DNA from: Bacteroidales bacterium UBA5072
GTDB taxonomy: Bacteria > Bacteroidota > Bacteroidia > Bacteroidales > UBA10428
Length of the DNA stretch: 7,140 nucleotides
Assembly (NCBI GenBank): GCA_002415855.1
Contig: DIAS01000095.1
Span: forward strand, 1-7,140
Reading direction: 5' to 3'
Positions 1 through 6,372 of the stretch are shown here, piece by piece. Below the pieces are notes generated by a model. It saw nothing but the letters and a program-made list of their open reading frames with translations. It was not told where the DNA came from and made no database searches. The number at the start of each line of letters is the position of its first letter. Position 1 is the first letter of the stretch. The position numbers were made by a program, and so were the translations under genes.

Positions 1-935
1 CTAAGAACAAAAAGATCAGGACAGTACTTTGGAATTCTGCAAATATCTATGATACAGATAAAAAAACTGTATTGTCAACCATCGCCCAGGGAAATGATAT
101 AACAGAAAGAATAGCCGCAGAAAAGAAAGTAAAGGAACGCACAAGGGACCTGGAAGCAGCAAACCTCCAGTTGAAACAAGAGCTGACTGAGCGTTTTATT
201 GCGCAGGAAGCACTGAGAAAAAGCGAAGCTCAGTTAAAAGAACTTAACGCGACAAAAGATAAGTTTTTCAACATTGTGGCACATGATCTCAAAAACCCGT
301 TTACCAGCCTGATCGGATCTTCCGAACTTTTATTCCGGAATATTGATAAGATGGATCATGAACAAATTAAAACCCTGGCACTGATACTGAATGACGCGTC
401 AAAAGGCGGTTACGCTATCCTTCAGAATTTGCTCGACTGGTCGAGATCCCAGACCGGGTTGCTTAAATTTAACCCGGAAAACATCAATATTAAAAGCCTG
501 ATTGATGAACATATCCAGAATCTTGAACAGATCTCGCCCAATAAAGATATCAGGATCCTGTCGGAAGTAAAGGAAGACCTGTTTGTATATGCAGACAAGA
601 ATATGTTAAAAACTGTGTTCCGTAACCTCCTGAGCAACGCAGTTAAATATTCCTACAGATCTGGTGAGGTAATGGTCAATGCAACTGCCGACGGTATGCA
701 GGTTGTTGTTTCAGTCCGAGATCAGGGTACGGGAATTCCCGCAGAAAATATTGAAAGTATTTTCAGGATAGATGCTAAATATTCAGTTCCCGGTACGGAA
801 AACGAACAGGGAACCGGGCTGGGTTTAAAACTCTGTAAAGAGTTTATTGAGAAACAAGGCGGAAAAATCTGGGTTGAAAGTATCGAAAAAAAAGGAAGTG
901 AATTTAAGTTTTCAGTTCCCGCCGGGAGGGACTGA
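1..935 (+). CDS. Sensor histidine kinase, 3' part (PAS end, coiled coil, HisKA, HATPase_c)
   Basis: The reading frame is open to the left window edge (first full codon at base 3), so the true start lies upstream; the TTG at 72 is not the start. Residues before it (LWNSANIYDTD...AQGNDITER) look like the last strands of a PAS domain, ending in the usual DIT-ER motif that leads into a long coiled coil. The H-box AHDLKNP places the phosphorylated His at codon 282-284. The ATPase domain is complete: N-box FRNLLSNAVKYS (about 621-656), G1 box DQGTGI, a short F-box around ESIFRI, and G2 box GTGLGL (about 807-824). The protein should autophosphorylate on His and pass the phosphate to a response regulator. 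No receiver domain follows, and the gene ends with TGA. No partner regulator is in the window. Any sensor or membrane domain lies off-window, so the signal is unknown. Confidence 0.93.
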   Translation, partial: KNKKIRTVLWNSANIYDTDKKTVLSTIAQGNDITERIAAEKKVKERTRDLEAANLQLKQELTERFIAQEALRKSEAQLKELNATKDKFFNIVAHDLKNPFTSLIGSSELLFRNIDKMDHEQIKTLALILNDASKGGYAILQNLLDWSRSQTGLLKFNPENINIKSLIDEHIQNLEQISPNKDIRILSEVKEDLFVYADKNMLKTVFRNLLSNAVKYSYRSGEVMVNATADGMQVVVSVRDQGTGIPAENIESIFRIDAKYSVPGTENEQGTGLGLKLCKEFIEKQGGKIWVESIEKKGSEFKFSVPAGRD

Positions 936-982
936 CCTCTTTAAGATAAAATTGCAAGACCGGCAACACAAATTTCTCCTGA
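936..982. other. Gap after the kinase gene, nothing found
   Basis: These 47 bases between the kinase stop and the repeat array hold no clear hairpin with a T-run and no small gene. Read-through from the kinase gene into the lipoprotein gene is therefore possible. Confidence 0.4.
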
Positions 983-1028
983 CTAATCAGTTATTAATGT
1001 ATCCTTAATCTGTTCTTAATCCATTAAT
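983..1028 (+). promoter_or_regulatory. Direct-repeat array, probable response-regulator operator
   Basis: Four copies of yTAATs begin at 983 (CTAATC), 994 (TTAATG), 1005 (TTAATC) and 1016 (TTAATC), exactly 11 bases apart. A further TTAAT sits out of phase at 1024. Units one and three also share GTT at positions 8-10 of the 11-mer. OmpR/PhoB-family winged-helix regulators bind head-to-tail on direct repeats of this period, one helical turn per subunit. The array ends about 20 bases upstream of a TAnnTTTG box, where the -33 element would be. This is the arrangement expected of an activator that replaces a missing -33. The repeats are seen directly; the binding protein is inferred. Confidence 0.5.
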
Positions 1029-1041
1029 TTCATAATGGAAA

Positions 1042-1049
1042 TAAATTTG
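1042..1049 (+). promoter_or_regulatory. Putative Bacteroidetes -7 box of the lipoprotein gene
   Basis: TAAATTTG matches the Bacteroidetes -7 consensus TAnnTTTG in full. No TTTG or TTG lies 19-21 bases upstream; the repeat array occupies that place instead. Transcription would start near 1055, giving a leader of about 40 bases before the ATG at 1096. Confidence 0.4.
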
Positions 1050-1095
1050 TCTCTGAAAATCATTTGACTAAAAAATAAAACTAAAAAGTACTCAA

Positions 1096-1830
1096 ATGGA
1101 AACTGCTAAAAATCAAGTTGAAGGAAATGAACCTGGCTTTTTCCGTCATGGATTTAGGTTCACCGTGATGGTACTGGCAACAGCGATTCTCTTTGTTTTA
1201 AGCAACGGTTGTGCTGTACAGAATCAGAACACCGCTGGAAATACAAACATCACACCACCGGCATGGGCTCCCCTTTATGATAATGTTGATATGATAAGGT
1301 ATTACTATTTTCCTGACATTGAATGCTATTATGATGTCTGGAACAGGGATTTTGTATATCTCGAGGATGGCAGCTGGATGTTCGGATCAACCTTGCCACC
1401 GATATATTCATGGTTCGATCTTAATACGGCTTTTGTAGTATTGCTTGACAACAGCGTATATGAACCCTGGAGGCATTTCAATTATTATGTGTCACATTAT
1501 CCCCGTTATTATTACAGATCTTATTATAGAGACAGATATGAAGACGCTTCACATCCGATGCGAGGATTTGACGAGAATTCGAGGACTGAGGTGTACAGAA
1601 ACACCAATGCGACAAGCGTGGAACCCAAATCAGAAGCCACAACAATTGAGCGGAGGAATGAAATTAGAGAACAAAATGAAAACGCAGTCAGAACCGACCG
1701 TGATTTCCCTGAAAGAAGAGTTGCGCCAACCCGCCCCCCACAGCCAATCGAATATCATGACAGAAATATCGGAAACCCTGTGAAAGTACAGCATAATATG
1801 TCAGAGCCAAGAGAATCAAGACGCAGATAA
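1096..1830 (+). CDS. Tyr-rich lipoprotein of unknown function
   Basis: This 244-residue protein has a signal peptide with a basic n-region (FFRHGFRF), a hydrophobic stretch (residues 24-35) and a lipobox LSNGC with the modified Cys at residue 39. It is therefore probably anchored in the outer or inner membrane facing the periplasm. A shorter start at Met25 (base 1168) would still give a lipoprotein but without the basic n-region, so the ATG at 1096 is preferred. Residues 57-125 hold a compact aromatic block (RYYYFPDIECYYDVWNRDFVYLEDGSW...LPPIY). It resembles unnamed Bacteroidota lipoproteins with a repeated YYxFP / YYDV / FVY..G.W pattern. Residues 127-150 are a Tyr/Arg run, and the last 80 residues are charged, Pro- and Asn-rich and probably disordered. 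No enzyme motif was seen. The gene stands alone, downstream of a probable activator site. The product class is firm; the function is unknown. Confidence 0.82.
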   Translation: METAKNQVEGNEPGFFRHGFRFTVMVLATAILFVLSNGCAVQNQNTAGNTNITPPAWAPLYDNVDMIRYYYFPDIECYYDVWNRDFVYLEDGSWMFGSTLPPIYSWFDLNTAFVVLLDNSVYEPWRHFNYYVSHYPRYYYRSYYRDRYEDASHPMRGFDENSRTEVYRNTNATSVEPKSEATTIERRNEIREQNENAVRTDRDFPERRVAPTRPPQPIEYHDRNIGNPVKVQHNMSEPRESRRR

Positions 1831-1915
1831 ATATAAGACTGAAGCCTTAATTTAAATGACGACTTAGGCGAAGGTTTTCACTCAGGTTGCATTCAATATC
1901 TTTCGCCTGACAAAA

Positions 1916-2192
1916 TCATTTAACAGGTAGTTTGTAACAATTAACCGCATTTTCCCTATATATCTTATTTATCACCTCTTTGGGAAGCTGAATCTGAATA
2001 GTCTGTATTAAGAGTTATCAAACTGAAATTGTCCTTAATCGCCTTACCTTCAAAACAGCCTATGTCGCTGTTAATGTGGACATGAGAGTCAATTTTCAGA
2101 ACTGTCTGATAATCTTCTGATGTGTAATAGCCGCTCCGGCAACCAGCTAAAATTAATATCAGGGAAATTAAACAGGCAACCCGGGCTTTCAT
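1916..2192 (-). pseudogene. Amidohydrolase lipoprotein relic with internal deletion and frameshift
   Basis: The 5' part (2192 to 1965) reads as 75 residues. It has a signal peptide with lipobox LAGC (Cys18), then YYTSEDYQTVLKIDSHVHINSD. The KIDSHVHI segment is the first metal-binding strand (HxH, His37 and His39) of amidohydrolase-superfamily TIM barrels. That frame stops at TAA 1967-1965. From about 1999 another frame reads IQIQLPKEVINKIYRENAVNCY, then KLPVK, and stops with TGA at 1918-1916. This looks like the C-terminal helix of the same family (LP.EV..KI...NA...Y). Nearly the whole barrel is missing between the two pieces, and the frames do not match. The tandem CTGAATCTGAAT at 1988-1999 lies where the two parts meet and may mark the deletion. 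A 75-residue lipoprotein could still be made, but activity is not possible without the other metal ligands. The alternative, a real small lipoprotein, does not explain the C-terminal tail. Confidence 0.65.
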
Positions 2193-2273
2193 GTTAACGT
2201 TTCAGTTGTTCAGGAATAAATGCAAACAGAAAAATGAACGGAAATAATAAAACTGCATGGTGGATTCATGGGA

Positions 2274-2288
2274 TTTTGATAATCAAAA
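2274..2288. promoter_or_regulatory. Perfect 15-base palindrome, possible operator
   Basis: TTTTGAT and ATCAAAA form a perfect 7-base inverted repeat around a single central A. It covers the proposed -33 box of the transporter gene, so a dimeric repressor bound here would block transcription. The symmetry is seen directly; the role is inferred. AT-rich DNA makes short palindromes fairly common, which limits confidence. Confidence 0.35.
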
Positions 2289-2305
2289 ATTCATCCGAAT
2301 ATTTG
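2275..2305 (+). promoter_or_regulatory. Putative promoter of the MFS transporter gene
   Basis: TTTG at 2275-2278 is followed, after 19 bases, by AATATTTG at 2298-2305. This fits the Bacteroidetes pattern TTTG-N19..21-TAnnTTTG with one mismatch, in the first base of the -7 box. Transcription would start near 2311, giving a leader of under 30 bases before the ATG at 2339. Confidence 0.4.
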
Positions 2306-2338
2306 GGAGTGAATTCTTTATGACTTATCATTGTAAGC

Positions 2339-3703
2339 ATGAGTGACAGGGAACCTGGTTCAATCGGAAAATCATTTCCATCATCGGATTCACTGCAGTC
2401 CGGTCAGGTAGTTCTGACCCAGGAACAATCGCACGCTCTTTTTACAAAGATCACATGGCGCCTGATTCCCCTGCTTTTTCTCAGTTATATCATAGCCTAT
2501 ATTGACCGCATCAACGTGGGATTTGCAAAGCTGCAGTTACTTGAGGTGTTTGGCGTTGACCCAAATGTGTTCGGACGGATTTATGGTCTGGGGGCAGGGC
2601 TTTTTTTCATTGGTTATTTTTTGTTTGAGGTACCCAGCAACCTCATCATGCAGCGCGTGGGAGCCCGCTTGTGGATTGCCCGTATCATGATTGTCTGGGG
2701 ATTGGTTGCCATGACCATGATGTTCATAAGCGGCAAAACAGGTTTCTACCTGGTGCGATTCCTCCTGGGAGTGGCTGAAGCAGGCTTCTATCCGGGCGTA
2801 ATTCTCTACCTGACGTACTGGTACCCAGCCAAGGAGAGAGCCCGCACGGTAGCTCTTTTTGCTTCAGGTGCCCTCCTCGCAGGCATTTTAGGCTCTCCGC
2901 TTTCCGGAGCTATCCTCGGACTTCACGGGAAAGGCGGGCTGGAAGGCTGGCAGTGGCTTTTTCTGCTGGAAGGGATTCCTGCTGTGCTAATGGGACTGGT
3001 TGTTCTCTTCGCGCTTCCTGACCGCCCCGGCAAGGTACCCTGGTTGTCTGCTGATGAGAAAACATGGATTCAGTCGCGCCTCGATGAAGAGGTTGCCAGG
3101 TCAAATGGCAGTGCACATATGAGGCTGTCAGAGGCTTTTTCAAGCGGCCGTGTCTGGCTGTTATGCCTTATATATTTTTTATTAAACGTGGGCGGGTACG
3201 GCTTTGAGATGTGGCTGCCTTCCATCATAAAAGAATTCCATGAAATGAATTTTGCCACTGTAGGGTTGATAAATGCCATCCCCTATGTTGCCGCAATGGT
3301 TGTCATGCTCCTTACGGGAAGCCATTCCGACCGGACCGGGGAGAGGCGTTGGCACGTGGCTGTGGCAGCAGCAGCATCCGCCCTGGGTTTCGCTCTGAGC
3401 GCATACCTGAATAATCCCTTTCTTGCGATGGCGGCACTCACGCTGGCATTCGTCGGGCTAAAATCTACGATGGGACCTTTCTGGGCTCTGGGAACAACCT
3501 TCCTGAGCGGTACGGCGGCAGCAGGCGGGATAGCACTCATAAACTCCGTTGGTAACCTGGGAGGATTTGCAGGCCCTATGCTCGTGGGCATAATTTCTGA
3601 CAGGACAGGAAGCACCGGCGCTTCGCTTCTGGTTCTCGGCAGCGCACTCATGCTGATGGGAATATTAGTCCTGACTGTTCGCAGGAATGTAAATAAATCC
3701 TGA
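2339..3703 (+). CDS. Major facilitator transporter, anion:cation symporter type
   Basis: This 454-residue inner-membrane carrier has about 12 predicted membrane segments, the usual length for the family. Marks of the anion:cation symporter branch (tartrate/phthalate/hydroxyphenylacetate/hexuronate permeases) are AYIDRINVGFAK (53-64), FEVPSNLIMQRVGARLWIARIMIVWG (96-121), RFLLGVAEAGFYPGVILYLTYWYP (140-163), the central loop LPDRPGKVPWLSADEK (226-241), HSDRTGERRWH (329-339) and GNLGGFAGP (405-413). Such proteins import organic anions with protons; the exact substrate cannot be told. The ATG is the first possible start, because an in-frame TGA lies at 2321-2323. The roughly 33 residues before the first helix are hydrophilic. 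GC content (about 58% in a sampled line) is clearly above the left-hand genes, which may mean horizontal transfer. The gene converges on the next one with only 11 bases between stop codons. No catabolic gene sits beside it. Confidence 0.92.
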   Translation: MSDREPGSIGKSFPSSDSLQSGQVVLTQEQSHALFTKITWRLIPLLFLSYIIAYIDRINVGFAKLQLLEVFGVDPNVFGRIYGLGAGLFFIGYFLFEVPSNLIMQRVGARLWIARIMIVWGLVAMTMMFISGKTGFYLVRFLLGVAEAGFYPGVILYLTYWYPAKERARTVALFASGALLAGILGSPLSGAILGLHGKGGLEGWQWLFLLEGIPAVLMGLVVLFALPDRPGKVPWLSADEKTWIQSRLDEEVARSNGSAHMRLSEAFSSGRVWLLCLIYFLLNVGGYGFEMWLPSIIKEFHEMNFATVGLINAIPYVAAMVVMLLTGSHSDRTGERRWHVAVAAAASALGFALSAYLNNPFLAMAALTLAFVGLKSTMGPFWALGTTFLSGTAAAGGIALINSVGNLGGFAGPMLVGIISDRTGSTGASLLVLGSALMLMGILVLTVRRNVNKS

Positions 3704-3714
3704 TCCGCCCTGGC

Positions 3715-4650
3715 TCACTCGCTCACTCTCTTTATCGGCTTCCCGAAGAACGTCGTTTGCCACCCGACCGAAAAAGTCGTGAAATCAGCTCCGCTGCGAA
3801 TTATTGCACCTGTGCTGCCGGCAAACTTAACGGAATTCCGCTTCCCGACAGGCAGTACTAAAGTACCGCCAATACGCGAGTTGGATTGCCTGTCATCCAT
3901 TTCCACCCCGTCAATGGATGACCTGCCGCCCGTATAATATGTAAAGTCAAGGGCTACCCACATAAGGGGTTGGATATTATAACTTAAATGCCCCTGGAAG
4001 GAACCCATCGGATCCTGTGTGCGGACAGAACTCCCGGGATAGTACGCGTCATTTTTTGTGAAAAGCCAAAGACCTGAATAAAAGTCGATCAGCCATCTTC
4101 TTCCCAGGGGCTGGGAGATTGCTAATTCCGGTTTGAAAGCCCATCGCGATGTGCCCAGGTTAATCAGTTTCTCAGGGTAATACTGACCCGTGGGGGTAGT
4201 TATGCTGAGACTGGCGCCCAGGATTGTCTTTCGTGGTGCCTTTGCGATTTCTCCCATATCAGCGGCCGGTGCCCCGATTAATAAGCATGAGAACCTGAGG
4301 CGCATGTCGCCAAAGCCTGAGCGTGATGTGCTTTGCCGAGCACCTGAAATAATTGCTGAGGCATCTCCCCAGGCATAGGGCAAAGCCGCAGAGACCTGTG
4401 CTGTCTGGCCAAAAAGGCTGAATGAATGAACGACTGCAAGAGACGGTGACAATATTTTAGCCTGCAGATCTTCGACGGGAAGAGTCGCATCAGTCACAAT
4501 TCCTCCTGTTGAATAGCCAATTCCTGCAACGGCTACAGTCACGTTGACGGGTACCCTTGCGTAAGCCCTTGGGTCAAGGTCCTGGGCCATTGATTTCTCA
4601 ACCATGAACAACAATGCAATCACCATTAAGTATGGGTAGAATGATTTCAT
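3715..4650 (-). CDS. Outer-membrane beta-barrel, PF13557 type (MetA-pathway of phenol degradation family)
   Basis: This 311-residue protein has a cleavable signal peptide (residues 1-23, ending KSMAQ before DLDPRAYARVP). Alternating amphipathic strands follow to the end. Family marks are DLDPRAYARVPV, the LP.EDL..K..SPSL segment, SGFGDMRLRFS (111-121), PTGQYYPEKLINLGTSRWAFKPELAISQPLG, and TYYTGGRSSIDGVEMDDRQSNSR. These are the usual conserved blocks of the PF13557 barrel, a family named from a phenol-degradation operon and often annotated as 'transporter'. Most members have no known substrate. The protein should sit in the outer membrane as a pore or uptake channel. It lies 86 bases after the DUF2252 gene on the same strand and is a paralogue of the barrel at the right window edge. 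A possible promoter just upstream may allow separate expression. Confidence 0.88.
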   Translation of the reverse strand: MKSFYPYLMVIALLFMVEKSMAQDLDPRAYARVPVNVTVAVAGIGYSTGGIVTDATLPVEDLQAKILSPSLAVVHSFSLFGQTAQVSAALPYAWGDASAIISGARQSTSRSGFGDMRLRFSCLLIGAPAADMGEIAKAPRKTILGASLSITTPTGQYYPEKLINLGTSRWAFKPELAISQPLGRRWLIDFYSGLWLFTKNDAYYPGSSVRTQDPMGSFQGHLSYNIQPLMWVALDFTYYTGGRSSIDGVEMDDRQSNSRIGGTLVLPVGKRNSVKFAGSTGAIIRSGADFTTFSVGWQTTFFGKPIKRVSE

Positions 4651-4670
4651 GGGAAGAAATTTATATCGAG

Positions 4671-4702
4671 CAAATTGTATTAGAAAAAAGTCTCTTTACA
4701 AA
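4671..4702 (-). promoter_or_regulatory. Putative internal promoter of the second barrel gene
   Basis: On the minus strand, TTTG (4702-4699) is followed after 19 bases by TACAATTTG (4679-4671). This is close to TAnnTTTG but has one extra base between TA and TTTG. The start of transcription would fall near 4665, leaving a very short leader before the ATG at 4650. It sits in the only real gap of the minus-strand cluster. The match is moderate. Confidence 0.3.
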
Positions 4703-4736
4703 TTAAAAAGGAACAAACTGCAGACGCCGGATAGCA

Positions 4737-6164
4737 TTATTCTTCGAACTCAGCTTCAATCCTTCCTGATTTGATAGCCTTTTTAAATGAAGCATAATCC
4801 TTCTCATTCTGGTCGGCATATGCGAGTGAAAAATCAGCAATAGCCTGATCGAATGTATCGTTGCTGCCCATATAACCGCTCAGCATTGCGGCATCACCGG
4901 AACGTGCATGTGACAGGGCCAATGCCTGGCCACACCAGTCGGCGTAACCAAACATCTCTGGTTTTTCAAATGTTTCGACTTTGACAGAAATTTTAATGTC
5001 GCGAAGCTGACGAAAAAAGAGATGTCTTCCGCCCTGTCCGACAGTCCAGCCCAGAAACGGATCGCTGTAAGGCTGCATGAGACGGTAACCGTATACAACC
5101 CGTTGTCCGTTGTTCCGGTAGATGCTCTTGCCTGCATAAGCTTCAAGCACAGATTTCCGGGCTTCTTTTGCCTGAATGAACAGCGGATCACCATCACCTG
5201 TCATAAGCAGAATGACCCAGCAGACCGTGCCCACACTGCCTACACCTACAACCTTTATTACCACATCTTTGATTGAATAACGGCTGAGAAGGTGGCCGAA
5301 GCCGGGAGGAAGGCTTTTTTTGTAATCCTCAAAAGTATCTACTGACTCCTGAACAACCTGGCCCGGTACATGATTTTCCCAATGAAAGATGGAAGGCAAC
5401 TGATCCTGAATAAATATTGAATTATCTGAACCTTTAACAATTTGCGGGAACATTTCCTCAGCAATACTCCGGGCGCGTTCTTTTTCGAGACGTTTCAACC
5501 CTCGCCGTTTAAGTTCAGGATCTTTTAACTTTGATACCAGCTGATCAGCTCCGAGAGAATAATGCCAGAGCTCCATCGTTCTCATTTCGCTGTAAGCATT
5601 CATGTTTTCACGATATGATCTGACCAGCTCTGTCACCGTATCGCGTGCCACATTGTCACTGAGATTGTTATTCCTGCAGGCAACTACGAAGCTGGCTCCC
5701 AGACGTTTAACATCCCATTCCCATGGTGCAGGAAGAGTTTCATCAAGATCATTAATAGAGAAAATCACATTCCTTTCAGGAGTTGCAAAAGCTCCAAAAT
5801 TACACAGATGAGCGTCGCCGCAGGCTTGCACTTTTATTCCTGTCACCGGTGTGCCTGAAAGATCTGAAGCCATTGTAAGCGCCGTACCACGGTAGAATGT
5901 AAAAGGTGACCTTCCCATTCGTCCGTGGCGAAGGGGTACTAAATTAGGAATGCGGTCGTTGTTGCTTTCAATTATCAGATCAACAGGATCAGGCCGGCTG
6001 GCAGCAGATTTCCATTTTGCATGTGACGAACGCGGACAACTCTTTCTTAACTGTTTCCCTTCCTCATAACGCCCGCTGCGGGGTGCCTGAGAGAATAATG
6101 GTGTATCTGTCCGCGATTCCTGCCTTGCCGGTTTAGCATCGGGTGCAATTATTTTTTTCCCCAT
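4737..6164 (-). CDS. DUF2252 family protein (PF10009)
   Basis: This 475-residue soluble protein has no signal peptide or membrane helix, so it is probably cytosolic. Core family blocks are present in order: GKQLRKSCPRSSHAKW (36-51), RPDPVDLIIESNNDRIPNLVPLRHGRM (57-83), FYRGTA (90-95), CGDAHLCNFGAFATPERNVIFSINDLDET (115-143), WEWDVKRLGAS (148-158), VVGVGSVGT (305-313), FIQAKEARKSVLE (329-341), RVVYGYRLMQPYSDPFLGW (355-373), HARSGDA (419-425) and YADQNEKDY (449-457). The GDAHLCNFG and NDLDE blocks recall the catalytic HxDxxxxN/DxD layout of aminoglycoside-phosphotransferase-like kinases, so a phosphotransferase role is often suspected but not proven. The first 35 residues are not conserved. The ATG at 6164 is the only Met before the core and overlaps the upstream small gene by 32 bases, which suggests coupled translation. 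No Shine-Dalgarno was seen. It is full length with no missing block. Confidence 0.9.
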   Translation of the reverse strand: MGKKIIAPDAKPARQESRTDTPLFSQAPRSGRYEEGKQLRKSCPRSSHAKWKSAASRPDPVDLIIESNNDRIPNLVPLRHGRMGRSPFTFYRGTALTMASDLSGTPVTGIKVQACGDAHLCNFGAFATPERNVIFSINDLDETLPAPWEWDVKRLGASFVVACRNNNLSDNVARDTVTELVRSYRENMNAYSEMRTMELWHYSLGADQLVSKLKDPELKRRGLKRLEKERARSIAEEMFPQIVKGSDNSIFIQDQLPSIFHWENHVPGQVVQESVDTFEDYKKSLPPGFGHLLSRYSIKDVVIKVVGVGSVGTVCWVILLMTGDGDPLFIQAKEARKSVLEAYAGKSIYRNNGQRVVYGYRLMQPYSDPFLGWTVGQGGRHLFFRQLRDIKISVKVETFEKPEMFGYADWCGQALALSHARSGDAAMLSGYMGSNDTFDQAIADFSLAYADQNEKDYASFKKAIKSGRIEAEFEE

Positions 6165-6372
6165 GATAAATTATAATTAAAGCCTCAACTAAATCCTGTT
6201 TAACCCTCCGGGAATACTCCTGATTTTGTGCATCAATTCTTATTTTTTGAGCAGGCATATTCAGAATGATTGTGGACCCAGGATTAATACCTGGGTTGAA
6301 ATTCTTAAATTTTATTTCACCATCGACAAGGTTTTTGCCAGATAAACTTGAGGATTTTTGACTAGTGATCAT
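6133..6372 (-). CDS. Small protein of unknown function, translationally coupled
   Basis: This is a 79-residue frame starting at the ATG 6372-6370, which overlaps the TGA of the barrel gene (6371-6369) as ATGA, the classic coupling arrangement. A start further up at 6417 is open, but those 15 residues lie wholly inside the barrel gene in another frame, so they are probably not used. The protein begins with a polar stretch (MITSQKSSSLSGKN), then IKFKNFNPGINPGSTIILNMPAQKIRIDA and a likely helix (EYSRRVKQDLVEALIIIYHG). It has no signal peptide or membrane helix of full length. Its end overlaps the DUF2252 start by 32 bases. I do not recognise a family. It fills what would otherwise be a gap of about 200 bases in a tight operon, which supports it being real, but chance cannot be excluded. 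Confidence 0.5.
   Translation of the reverse strand: MITSQKSSSLSGKNLVDGEIKFKNFNPGINPGSTIILNMPAQKIRIDAQNQEYSRRVKQDLVEALIIIYHGEKNNCTRC

Noticed and set aside
72..74. TTG as the start of the histidine kinase.
   Set aside because: The frame continues upstream to the window edge with PAS-like residues, so this is an internal Leu codon.
1445..1783. 112-residue plus-strand frame inside the Tyr-rich lipoprotein gene.
   Set aside because: It lies wholly within a well-supported gene in another frame and shows no signal or domain; it is a shadow.
1866..1908. Inverted repeat AGGCGAA / TTCGCCT between the convergent lipoprotein gene and amidohydrolase relic, considered as a terminator.
   Set aside because: The stems are only 7 base pairs with a 29-base loop and no T-run on either side, so a working terminator is not supported.
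3283..3651. 122-residue minus-strand frame opposite the MFS transporter gene.
   Set aside because: It is antisense to conserved transporter helices, low in complexity (Ala/Pro/Arg) and typical of GC-rich shadows.
3704..3714. Terminator between the convergent MFS and barrel genes.
   Set aside because: Only 11 bases separate the stops and no hairpin or T-run is visible; the CTCACTCG/CTCACTCT repeat here is coding for the barrel's last residues.
4880..5197. 105-residue minus-strand frame inside the DUF2252 gene.
   Set aside because: It overlaps conserved DUF2252 blocks in another frame and has no recognisable feature.
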